Shown one piece after another: positions 23,350 to 30,747 of a stretch of 64,000 nucleotides of DNA. The stretch is taken from contig NZ_JBHSGB010000002.1 of assembly GCF_042654345.1 (NCBI RefSeq), positions 62,001-126,000 on the forward strand. The letters run 5' to 3'. Within the stretch, counting starts at the first letter, position 1; each line of letters starts with the position of its first letter. The position numbers and the translations under genes are program-made. The stretch is from Pararheinheimera marina (GTDB taxonomy: Bacteria; Pseudomonadota; Gammaproteobacteria; Enterobacterales; Alteromonadaceae). The notes under the pieces are model-generated. The model had not been told where the DNA came from and did no database searches. It saw only the letters and a list, made by a program, of their open reading frames with translations.

Positions 23350-26178
23350 TTAGATGTCAGGGCCGATCAGTTCGATTTCAGCCACCTGCATCAGGTTGCT
23401 GTCACCTTTGTTTTTGCTGATCTCCACCCGGTAAAAGCGGAAGGCGCGGCCACTGCCGGTATTGAACAGCTTACGTTCAAACCGCTGGTCAAAGGCTTCA
23501 CCAATCCATGACCCCACAGTAAACCAGCTTTCGCCGTCGTTCGAGCCTAACAGGCTGAAGTTTTCCGGATCGCGGTCTGGCGCATCGTTGGCACTGGTCA
23601 GCGCCAGCGCATTCACAATGACTTCAGCGCCCATATCCAGCTCAACCCAGCTTGGCGCTTCGGCGGTCGGTACCGCTTCGTTGTCCAGCCACTTGGTGCT
23701 GCTGTCGCCGTCAAAGGCTTTGCTGGCGGCTTCGTTGTCGCTGATAGCGGCCCGGCCAGTAATGGCGACACCGGCTTGATGGCTGTGCACCACGGCCTGG
23801 TGCTGCGGACCAATCAGCTCAATTTCAGCGACTTGCATCAGGTTGGCGTCACCTTTGTTTTTGGTGATGTTCAGACGGTAGTAAGGGAAACCTAACTGGT
23901 TGCCCACCGAGAAGATCTGACGCTGGAAGCGCGCATCGAAGCTCACGCCTAACCAGCTGGCCAGGTCAATCCAGGTTTCACCGTCTTTCGACGCCTGCAG
24001 TGTGAAGTTTTCCGGGTCACGGTCTGGTGCATCATTGGCACTGGTCAGCGCCAGTTGGGTCACTGCCTGTGCGGTTGGCAAACTGATCTCTGCCCAGGCT
24101 GGCGCCGCAGCGGTTGGCACCGCTTCGTTATCCAGCCACTTGGTGCTGCTGTCGCCGTCAAAGGCTTTGGTTACCGCTTCGCCGTCACTGATGGCGGCGC
24201 GACCGGTGATTTGTACACCACTGCTGCGGCCATGGTTCAGGCCAGGCACTTCAGGGCCAATCAGTTCAATTTCAGCCACCTGCATTAATACGTCATCACC
24301 TTTGTTTTTGGTGATGTTCAGCCGGTAGCTGCTAAACGCCAGGCTGTTATCAACGCGGAAGCTCTGACGCTCAAAACGCTCGTCAAAGGACTCACCTAAC
24401 CAGGAACCTAAGGTGACCCAGGTCACGCCGTCGTTTGACCCTTGCAGATTAAAGTTTTCCGGGTCACGGCCTGGTGAATCGTTGGCACTGGTCAGGGCCA
24501 GTGAGCTGATGGCCACAGGTGCCGGGTAATCCAGTTGCACCCAGCTAGGCTCGGCTTCGCTTGGCACACCTTTGTTGTCCAGCCACTTGGTTTCGGTATC
24601 ACCGTCAAAGGCTTTGGTTGGCGCTTCTGCATCGCTGATCTGACCGCGTGCTGTGATATTGGCATTGGCCGTTGGGTGTTTCAGGTCCGGGTAGATAGGA
24701 CCAAACAGCTCAATCTCAGCCAGCTGCATCAGACCGTCATCACCCTTGTTTTTGGTGATATTCAGCTTGTAGTAGCTGTACGCCAGACCGTTATCAAACT
24801 TAAAGTCTTTGCTTTCAAAACGCTCGTCAAAGCTTTCGCCGATAAAGCTGCCTAAAGTGACCCAGGTTTCACCGTCGTTAGAACCCAATACGGTAAAGTT
24901 TTCCGGGTCACGGCTTGGTGAGTCGTTGGCACTGGTGATCGACAGGGTGTTCACCGCCTGAGGCGTGGCAAACTGAATTTGGATCCAGGATGGATTTTCC
25001 TCAGTGGGCGCACCTTTCCAGTCGTTGTGATCCAGCCATTTAGTCGACGTATCGCCGTCAAAGGCTTTGGCTTCCGCTTCGGCATCACTGATGCGGTTAC
25101 GGCCAGTGATCACCGCTGTGGCCAGGTTGGCTGCGGTGGTAATACGGTGAATTGGGCCTGTGTCTGCCTGTTCTTCGGCAAACTTCAGCTTCAGGTCCAC
25201 CACATCTTCGGCGGTCAGGTTCAGCTGGTCCAGGTAAGGCACTGCTGCGATGGAATCAAGTAAACGCTGACGCAGCGGCTCCAGTGCCGTTTCATCCCCA
25301 TCCTGCGCCAGGTAAATGGCGTCCAGTGCTGAGGCGAACAGCTGGTCAAATTGTTCGCTCGATTGCAGGTTGGCAAATGCAGCATTAAGCAGTGACAGCT
25401 TGATCACGTCAGGCGCCACCAGCACATCGGTGCATTGCTCCTGCACTGTGGTATTGCCGTCACCGTCTGTCACTTCCACGTCTTCACATTGGGTGTCGGT
25501 GACAAAATTTTCATAGGCTTCGGCGCTAACCAGTGCGGTGTTGAACACATTGGTTTTGCTGTCCAGGCCCAAAGCACGCAGGGCGCGACGGGCATTGTCG
25601 GCCAGCGCCAGTTCGTACAGCGCACGCACCGCCACATTACGGCCACCGGCGACATCTTTTTCCACCAGTGCTGTGGCTATAGTGGTCAGCGCGTTGGCAT
25701 AAAACTGGGCATCGACCTGGTTGTCCGCCTGGCTGGCGTACGCCACCTGCAGATAAGTCATGGTGTTGAGTTTCAACGTGGCCAGGGTGTCACCTGACAA
25801 GCTGCCGCCCATTGCCGTACCAGCACAGTTGATGGCGTCACACACCATCTGGCTTTGTGCGTCTGCAGTCACCGCAATTTTCAGCATCGAGTTAATGCCG
25901 TAACCTGGTTGACCTGATACGCTGAAACCGGCTTCACCTGTCGCGTCAGTACGTGGGGTACTGCTTAAGGTCAGCGCTGAACCGTTCAGCTGAGTGACCT
26001 GAATAGCGGCATTACTTAAGGTGCCTTTGACCACTGAACCGGCCAGATCGGCCGAGGTGGTATCCAGTTGCACCGGGACATCGTTCGGGTCGACTTCTTT
26101 GCCGCCACCACAACCTGTCAGTACACCAAAAGCGACCGCCAGGGCTAAAGCTGATTGAGTTGTTTTAAAGGTTTTCAT
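23350..26178 (-). CDS. Lipoprotein with four F5/8-type-C (discoidin) domains
   Basis: A 942-residue lipoprotein (lipobox GVLTGC, Cys23, then GGG). Residues ~45-340 form an N-terminal region with a carboxypeptidase-regulatory-like start (GSVVKGTLSNAAIQV) and a helical part. Four tandem discoidin/CBM32-like domains of about 149-residue period follow (about 355-494, 507-642, 656-791, 805-940), each with KAFDGDxxTKWLD, LTSANDxPxRDPENF and NKGDxxLMQxAEIELxGP. No catalytic domain is seen. It lies 42 bases after the TonB receptor gene. It probably works as the surface glycan-binding protein that a SusD would be in Bacteroidetes. The ligand is inferred to be mannose- or GlcNAc-rich glycan. Confidence 0.88.
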   Translation of the reverse strand: MKTFKTTQSALALAVAFGVLTGCGGGKEVDPNDVPVQLDTTSADLAGSVVKGTLSNAAIQVTQLNGSALTLSSTPRTDATGEAGFSVSGQPGYGINSMLKIAVTADAQSQMVCDAINCAGTAMGGSLSGDTLATLKLNTMTYLQVAYASQADNQVDAQFYANALTTIATALVEKDVAGGRNVAVRALYELALADNARRALRALGLDSKTNVFNTALVSAEAYENFVTDTQCEDVEVTDGDGNTTVQEQCTDVLVAPDVIKLSLLNAAFANLQSSEQFDQLFASALDAIYLAQDGDETALEPLRQRLLDSIAAVPYLDQLNLTAEDVVDLKLKFAEEQADTGPIHRITTAANLATAVITGRNRISDAEAEAKAFDGDTSTKWLDHNDWKGAPTEENPSWIQIQFATPQAVNTLSITSANDSPSRDPENFTVLGSNDGETWVTLGSFIGESFDERFESKDFKFDNGLAYSYYKLNITKNKGDDGLMQLAEIELFGPIYPDLKHPTANANITARGQISDAEAPTKAFDGDTETKWLDNKGVPSEAEPSWVQLDYPAPVAISSLALTSANDSPGRDPENFNLQGSNDGVTWVTLGSWLGESFDERFERQSFRVDNSLAFSSYRLNITKNKGDDVLMQVAEIELIGPEVPGLNHGRSSGVQITGRAAISDGEAVTKAFDGDSSTKWLDNEAVPTAAAPAWAEISLPTAQAVTQLALTSANDAPDRDPENFTLQASKDGETWIDLASWLGVSFDARFQRQIFSVGNQLGFPYYRLNITKNKGDANLMQVAEIELIGPQHQAVVHSHQAGVAITGRAAISDNEAASKAFDGDSSTKWLDNEAVPTAEAPSWVELDMGAEVIVNALALTSANDAPDRDPENFSLLGSNDGESWFTVGSWIGEAFDQRFERKLFNTGSGRAFRFYRVEISKNKGDSNLMQVAEIELIGPDI
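23359..25116 (-). repeat. Four tandem discoidin-domain coding repeats
   Basis: Within the discoidin lipoprotein gene, four units with a period of about 450 bp are visible in DNA as well as protein (for example the shared stretch coding AFDGDSSTKWLDNEAVPT in units 3 and 4). The last two units are the most alike, which suggests recent duplication or gene conversion and possible copy-number variation between strains. Confidence 0.8.
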
Positions 26179-26220
26179 CTGTTTATTTCCTTTTCGTTAA
26201 CCTGACATTGGCGCTACAGA

Positions 26221-29130
26221 TCAGAATCTGTAGGTGGCTCCGGCGTAGAACCGGCGGCCGCTGTATGCGTTCATAATGAAACGCTTGTCGGTGTCATTGC
26301 CCAAATGCTGATACACCTCAGATTTGGTCAGGTTAATGACGGAGGCAGACAGAATCAGACTCTCAGTCAGGTTGTAACTGGCGTTGACGTCGACCTGGTC
26401 ATACACGTCTTCGTAGTAGTTCATTTCCCAGTCAGAGTTGTAGCTGCCGACTGTTGGGCCACGTCTGTTGTACGAAGCACGTACGCTGAACAGGTCGTCT
26501 TCGTAGAAGGCTGAGAAGTTCATCTGGTACTTCGAGCTGCCAATCAGTGGCGATTCACCCAGTTTTTCACCATTCAGTTCCACATTGGCCTGGTTGGTCA
26601 GGGTACGGGTGTAGTTAGCGTATAAACCAAAACCGTTTTCGAAGAAGTGCTGCATAAAGACTTCCATCCCTTTCACGGTCGCGTTGGTCCCGTTACCTGA
26701 GGTGGAGAAATCACGCACCAGCTGGTTAGCGCCGCCGACACTGATCAGCTCATTACCGGCGTTGATCAGTTCAAACTGTTCCACCGGCATATCCTGGGTA
26801 ATATCCAGGATCAACGGAACTACAAAGTTGTCGACGTCTTTCTTAAACAGCGCGGCACCAAAACCTGAACCATTGCCGTAGTAATACTCCAGTGACAAGT
26901 CAAACTGGGTGGCTTCGTATGGTTTCAGTTCAGTGTTACCACCCGAACCAGTCCAGCCTTCGCCGTCGATCACTTCGTCGAAGTTATCAGCCGACGAGCG
27001 GTCTGCTGAGTATTCGCTGGAGGTGTAGGTTAAGGTCTGGAAACGGCCTAAGGAGTTGTAGCCAGGGCGCGCCATAGTTTTGGACGCTGCGCCACGCAGT
27101 ACCCAGTTGTCATCAATATCCCACACCAGGTTCAGGCTAGGTAAGGCTTTGGTTTCGGTGCTTTCTTTTTCGATATAAACAAAATCTTCCACCCGTTGCT
27201 GGTCGATTGGCAGCTCGGCGCCGCTGTCGTCAGTCCAGTCCAGACGATAAGTAATTTTGTCAGACGAGCCGGTGGTGGTGGTGGTGCGGACAAAACGCAC
27301 ACCCAGGTTACCGCGCAGGCTCTCATACTGATAATCAGCCTGAATATAAGCCGCCGAGATTTCCTCTTCTACGTCATACACATAGTTCGGCTCATAACGC
27401 GTGTATTTCTGGAAGTTTTCCCCGATGATCTGCCGGTATTTACGCCAGTCCACTGCCGGGAACAGGTTGGTATTAATAGCACCAGACAGGTTTTGCAGCG
27501 ACTGCGGCAGAATCACGTCAGTAATCAGTGGAATACCACCGTTTTTCGAGTAGTCATCATCCAGGTCAATAGTGCCGGCCGCTTCGCCTGCAGCAATATC
27601 AAAATCTTTCGCCAGGAAGAAGGTGTTACGGGTTTCACGGTGGATTTTACCTTTGCGGTATTTAGCACCGTAATGCAATGTTTCGACAATGCCCAGATTA
27701 ACGAACTGGTCTACGTCGATGCTGGCGTAATCTTCATCCTGAGTACCAGCCACAAAGCTGGAGTCGGTTGCACCGGCGTCCGCTTCACCACCAATGCCCT
27801 GAACCAGATTATTAATCATGTTCTGGTCCATGTAGGTGGTCATGTTTTTGTTGGTCAGGTCATAGCCGTAGTAGCCAGACGACGCACCGGCGTAGTAAGC
27901 CGCACGGTATTTTTCAGTCGGGCCACCGTCTGCTTTGGTGCGGCCAAAGGTGATATGCGACTTAAAGTTATCGCCTTCGTAATCGGCAAAGAAATCGAAG
28001 GTGTCTGACGTCGCTTCTTCAATTTTGTATTCGCCGTTAATCCGCGGAATTGGCGTGTCCAGCAAGGTACCGGACGCAGCGGCTGAGTAGTCAATGCCGG
28101 TGACAAATTCGGCGTCGGCGTCGACGCGGATATCAGTCCAGTAGTTGTCGTTGTTGTTCCACTCCGGGTATTCCAGCTGGTTCAGAATGGAGTTTAAACC
28201 CAGGGTAAAACGGAAATAGTTAAAACCTACTTCCAATCGGTCGTTAATGCGCCATTGCGTAGTGGCCTGGTAACCGCGGCGTTCACGGTCTTCTTCCAGC
28301 ACTTCCTGCACCATACTCTGGGCGGCATAACCTTTGGCGCCACCAGCGACGGTTTGTTTGTCCACCATTTCGCCGTAGTAGTAGTTACGGTTCATGATGT
28401 TGACGCGGGAATCCTGGGTGCGGTTGGTTCTGTCCTGTTGGGTGTAACCGAACAGGAAACCGAAATCTTCGTCGTCATTTTTCCAGGAATAGATACCGCT
28501 GAGCTGAGGTTCGTTTTTGTCGGTGATGTCGGAATTGCTGTATTCGACATTCAGCACGCCTTCGTTGGCGTCCATGCTCAGAGGTTTGCGGCTGTACATC
28601 AGTACGGTACCGCCGATCCCACCTTCGTCCAGACGGGCTTCAGAGGATTTGTACACCTCAACCCGATCAATCATGGTGGACGGCAACAGGGCATAAGAGA
28701 AAGAACGCGACGGTTCACCCGGCGATGAGGCAATGAAATTGCCGTTCAGCTGAGTGAAGGTTAAATCTGAAGATAAGCCGCGGATAGATACAGTGGAGCC
28801 TTCACCACCGTCACGCTGAATGGTAACACCTGGCACCCGCTGCAGCGAGTCGGCGACGTTTTTATCCGGGAATTTACCAATGTCTTCTGAGGTAATGGCG
28901 TCAATGGTCGCCAGAGACATCCGCTTCACCGCCAGGTTTTCTGCCGATGACGCACGAATACCCCGAACTTCAATCACTTCGGTCTGGGCTTCTTTGTCTT
29001 TCTTTTGTTCAGCAGTTTGCTCTTCCTGGGCGTGAGCCAGGCCAATGGTGCTGAACATTGATATATATAACAAAGACTTAGCAAAGCCTTTGTAGCGATC
29101 TGTATACCCTGTTGAATTCCGTTTAGCCAT
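26221..29130 (-). CDS. TonB-dependent receptor for glycan uptake
   Basis: A 969-residue outer-membrane receptor. It has a signal peptide ending near GLAHA-Q, a TonB-box-like EVIEVRGIRAS, a plug domain (DAITSEDIGKFPDKNVADSLQ; VSIRGLSSDL) and a 22-strand barrel ending in FYAGATYRF with the terminal aromatic. The plug and barrel resemble the proteobacterial TonB-dependent receptor class used for oligosaccharides. It is the first gene of the left arm, preceded by a strong GGGGGAG ribosome site and a leader with two LacI-type operators. It likely imports N-glycan or mannan oligosaccharides into the periplasm. No susD gene is present. Confidence 0.93.
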   Translation of the reverse strand: MAKRNSTGYTDRYKGFAKSLLYISMFSTIGLAHAQEEQTAEQKKDKEAQTEVIEVRGIRASSAENLAVKRMSLATIDAITSEDIGKFPDKNVADSLQRVPGVTIQRDGGEGSTVSIRGLSSDLTFTQLNGNFIASSPGEPSRSFSYALLPSTMIDRVEVYKSSEARLDEGGIGGTVLMYSRKPLSMDANEGVLNVEYSNSDITDKNEPQLSGIYSWKNDDEDFGFLFGYTQQDRTNRTQDSRVNIMNRNYYYGEMVDKQTVAGGAKGYAAQSMVQEVLEEDRERRGYQATTQWRINDRLEVGFNYFRFTLGLNSILNQLEYPEWNNNDNYWTDIRVDADAEFVTGIDYSAAASGTLLDTPIPRINGEYKIEEATSDTFDFFADYEGDNFKSHITFGRTKADGGPTEKYRAAYYAGASSGYYGYDLTNKNMTTYMDQNMINNLVQGIGGEADAGATDSSFVAGTQDEDYASIDVDQFVNLGIVETLHYGAKYRKGKIHRETRNTFFLAKDFDIAAGEAAGTIDLDDDYSKNGGIPLITDVILPQSLQNLSGAINTNLFPAVDWRKYRQIIGENFQKYTRYEPNYVYDVEEEISAAYIQADYQYESLRGNLGVRFVRTTTTTGSSDKITYRLDWTDDSGAELPIDQQRVEDFVYIEKESTETKALPSLNLVWDIDDNWVLRGAASKTMARPGYNSLGRFQTLTYTSSEYSADRSSADNFDEVIDGEGWTGSGGNTELKPYEATQFDLSLEYYYGNGSGFGAALFKKDVDNFVVPLILDITQDMPVEQFELINAGNELISVGGANQLVRDFSTSGNGTNATVKGMEVFMQHFFENGFGLYANYTRTLTNQANVELNGEKLGESPLIGSSKYQMNFSAFYEDDLFSVRASYNRRGPTVGSYNSDWEMNYYEDVYDQVDVNASYNLTESLILSASVINLTKSEVYQHLGNDTDKRFIMNAYSGRRFYAGATYRF

Positions 29131-29153
29131 TACCGGCTCCCCCTCGGACTTAA

Positions 29154-29167
29154 TGTAATCGTATTCA
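29154..29167. promoter_or_regulatory. LacI-family operator O1 (receptor side, proximal)
   Basis: TGTAATCGTATTCA matches the 14-bp consensus TGTAAWCGWTTACA seen at the other three sites in 11-12 positions. It lies 24 bases upstream of the TonB receptor start, so a bound repressor would block transcription or elongation. Confidence 0.6.
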
Positions 29168-29203
29168 TCTAAACAAAAATGAACCGATAATTTCTTTATA
29201 TTT

Positions 29204-29240
29204 CTAATACTTATACAACTGCCATTAAGTATTAGCAGTT
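29204..29240 (-). promoter_or_regulatory. Two overlapping inverted repeats in the receptor leader
   Basis: Repeat A is a perfect 10-bp inverted repeat (29204-29213 with 29226-29235, 12-base spacer). Repeat B is a perfect 6-bp inverted repeat (29217-29222 with 29235-29240) that uses the loop and flank of A, so the two stems cannot form together. They lie between the two LacI operators upstream of the TonB receptor. They could be alternative RNA hairpins or a protein-binding dyad. Confidence 0.4.
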
Positions 29241-29258
29241 CATTGCCATGAATATAAA

Positions 29259-29272
29259 TGTAATCGTTTACA
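29259..29272. promoter_or_regulatory. LacI-family operator O2 (receptor side, distal)
   Basis: TGTAATCGTTTACA is a near-perfect dyad with the central CG typical of LacI/GalR operators. It is identical to site O4 and starts 105 bp from O1. Confidence 0.75.
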
Positions 29273-29350
29273 GGCAGCGTCAGATACTAGCCCCGGATCA
29301 TTTAGCTGTCAATATCAGCTCAAAATCAGCGCAGTTTTGCTGGAGCGATA

Positions 29351-29380
29351 AAAGAAAAAACAACAGGCAAGCTGTTGTTT
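29351..29380 (-). terminator. Intrinsic terminator of the lacI-family gene
   Basis: On the minus strand a CAACAG/CTGTTG stem, extended by flanking A-T pairs and with a 5-base loop, is followed by TTTTTTCTTTT. It lies 43 bases past the regulator stop, separating it from the TonB receptor transcript. Confidence 0.75.
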
Positions 29381-29422
29381 TAATTTAGGAAAAAATAGAT
29401 CTCTGACCAGAAATTCAACGAT

Positions 29423-30430
29423 TTAACGCGGCACAGGACCACTGCTGCCACGTTCCAGCAGATGGAATGGCAGAATCTCGCGGCTACGTTTAAGTGGCTG
29501 GCGTTTAATCAATTGCAGCAACACCTCAACCGCGCGGCGGCCCATGTCGTTGGCCGGTTGGTCTACAGTAGTCAGTGGCGGGTCCATGTACGGCGACACC
29601 CGGATATTATCAAAGCCAGTCAGGGAGATATCTTGCGGTACCCGCAGACCCTGCCGCTTAATTTCGTGCAAAGCACCAATGGCAATGTCGTCGTTAAAAC
29701 AGATAATGGCGGTCGGTCGGGCTGGTAATTTCAGTAAATCCTGCACACCCTGAATGCCGGTTTCAATCTGATAACTGCCGCCAACCAGCATTTTTTCATC
29801 AAACTCAAGGCCTTCTTCCTGCATTACGGAACGGATGCCTGCCAGCCGGTCATGGTGGATTTGACTGGCGATTTGGCCGGCAATAATGCCAAACCGCTGG
29901 TGACCGTAACTGATCAGATGGTGGGTTAAGGCTCGCCCTGCCGCGTAGTTATCCAGCTCAATCACCGGAAACTTCTTCTCGCCTTCAATGCGCTCACAGA
30001 CACTGACCATAGGTACAGCCGCTGCCAGCTCAGCGTCTGCAGCGGAAAACGGAAAGGAATGATCGAGCTGAATTAAACCGTCGGCTCTGTTGGTCAGTAC
30101 CATACTGGCGTATTCATTTTCCCGCTCCGCTCTGCCTTGGGTATCGCCGAGCAGTACGGAGTAGCCATTTTCCTGCGCCGCCTGTTCTATGCCTTCAATA
30201 ATGCGCATAAAAAACGGGTTCACCAGGTTGGGAACCAGCACCACAATGGAATTGGATTTACCTGATTTGACACTGGACGCCAGCCAGTTCGGCCGGTATC
30301 CGGCCCGTTTTACCGCTTCCATCACTTTTTCACGGGTCTGGGCTGTCACCAGATCAGGGGACTTCAAGGTTCTGGACACAGTTGCCGTCGACACACCGGC
30401 CAACTCACTTACCTTTTTAATATTGGTCAT
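29423..30430 (-). CDS. LacI-family transcriptional regulator of the N-glycan locus
   Basis: A 335-residue LacI/GalR regulator. The N-terminal HTH (KKVSELAGVSTATVSRTL) and hinge helix (RPNWLASSVKSGKS) are typical, followed by a periplasmic-binding-protein-like sensor domain (SIVVLVPNLVNPFFMRIIEG; ITGFDN-type SLTGFDNIRVSPYMDPPLTT). It sits between the two divergent arms, and four copies of a LacI-type operator flank it in pairs. It is therefore the probable repressor of both arms. The inducer is likely mannose, a mannoside or a phosphorylated derivative, but this cannot be read from sequence. An AAAAGG ribosome site precedes the ATG. Confidence 0.92.
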   Translation of the reverse strand: MTNIKKVSELAGVSTATVSRTLKSPDLVTAQTREKVMEAVKRAGYRPNWLASSVKSGKSNSIVVLVPNLVNPFFMRIIEGIEQAAQENGYSVLLGDTQGRAERENEYASMVLTNRADGLIQLDHSFPFSAADAELAAAVPMVSVCERIEGEKKFPVIELDNYAAGRALTHHLISYGHQRFGIIAGQIASQIHHDRLAGIRSVMQEEGLEFDEKMLVGGSYQIETGIQGVQDLLKLPARPTAIICFNDDIAIGALHEIKRQGLRVPQDISLTGFDNIRVSPYMDPPLTTVDQPANDMGRRAVEVLLQLIKRQPLKRSREILPFHLLERGSSGPVPR

Positions 30431-30539
30431 GACCTTTTGAATTCCCTAACAAAATTCTTATATCCGCAGATAAAATTTTACCTTTCACAAGCTGAACCTG
30501 CCATCAAATCATGGCCAGGTTGTCTCAGCCAAACAATAA

Positions 30540-30553
30540 TGTAAACGGTATCA
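30540..30553. promoter_or_regulatory. LacI-family operator O3 (GH92 side, distal)
   Basis: TGTAAACGGTATCA resembles the TGTAAWCGWTTACA consensus with two to three differences in the right half-site. It starts 104 bp before O4 and about 110 bp upstream of the regulator gene start, so it could also control the regulator itself. Confidence 0.6.
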
Positions 30554-30559
30554 TCAGTC

Positions 30560-30585
30560 GGCAAATTTGCCAAATATTAGCAGTT
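30560..30585. promoter_or_regulatory. Palindrome plus shared motif between operators O3 and O4
   Basis: A perfect 12-bp palindrome GGCAAATTTGCC (30560-30571) is followed by TATTAGCAGTT (30575-30585). The 11-bp motif recurs exactly at 29230-29240 between the operators of the other arm. It may be a site for a second regulator. The rest of the 317-base gap 30431-30747 shows no other gene or clear promoter. Confidence 0.35.
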
Positions 30586-30643
30586 TAACCTGCCAATTCT
30601 TCCTCTGGTAGGACAAGACCGTTTTTTTCTGGACAGAACCAAA

Positions 30644-30657
30644 TGTAATCGTTTACA
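30644..30657. promoter_or_regulatory. LacI-family operator O4 (GH92 side, proximal)
   Basis: TGTAATCGTTTACA, identical to O2, lies about 90 bp upstream of the first gene of the right arm. Flanking bases AAA and G are also shared with O2. Confidence 0.75.
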
Positions 30658-30747
30658 GTCAAAATCAGGGGAAAATGAACCGGTGTGAGGCAACCAGGCT
30701 ACAGCAAAAGCAGCCGGTCACAGCACCGGGACAATCAGAGCTGAAAG

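Noticed and set aside
23359..25116. CRISPR-like or satellite repeat
   Set aside because: The repeats are about 450 bp, in frame and encode discoidin domains; there are no spacers.
27196..28008. 270-codon open frame on the plus strand inside the TonB receptor gene
   Set aside because: It is fully antisense to a well-supported receptor frame, has no family-like motifs and comes from codon bias of the real gene.
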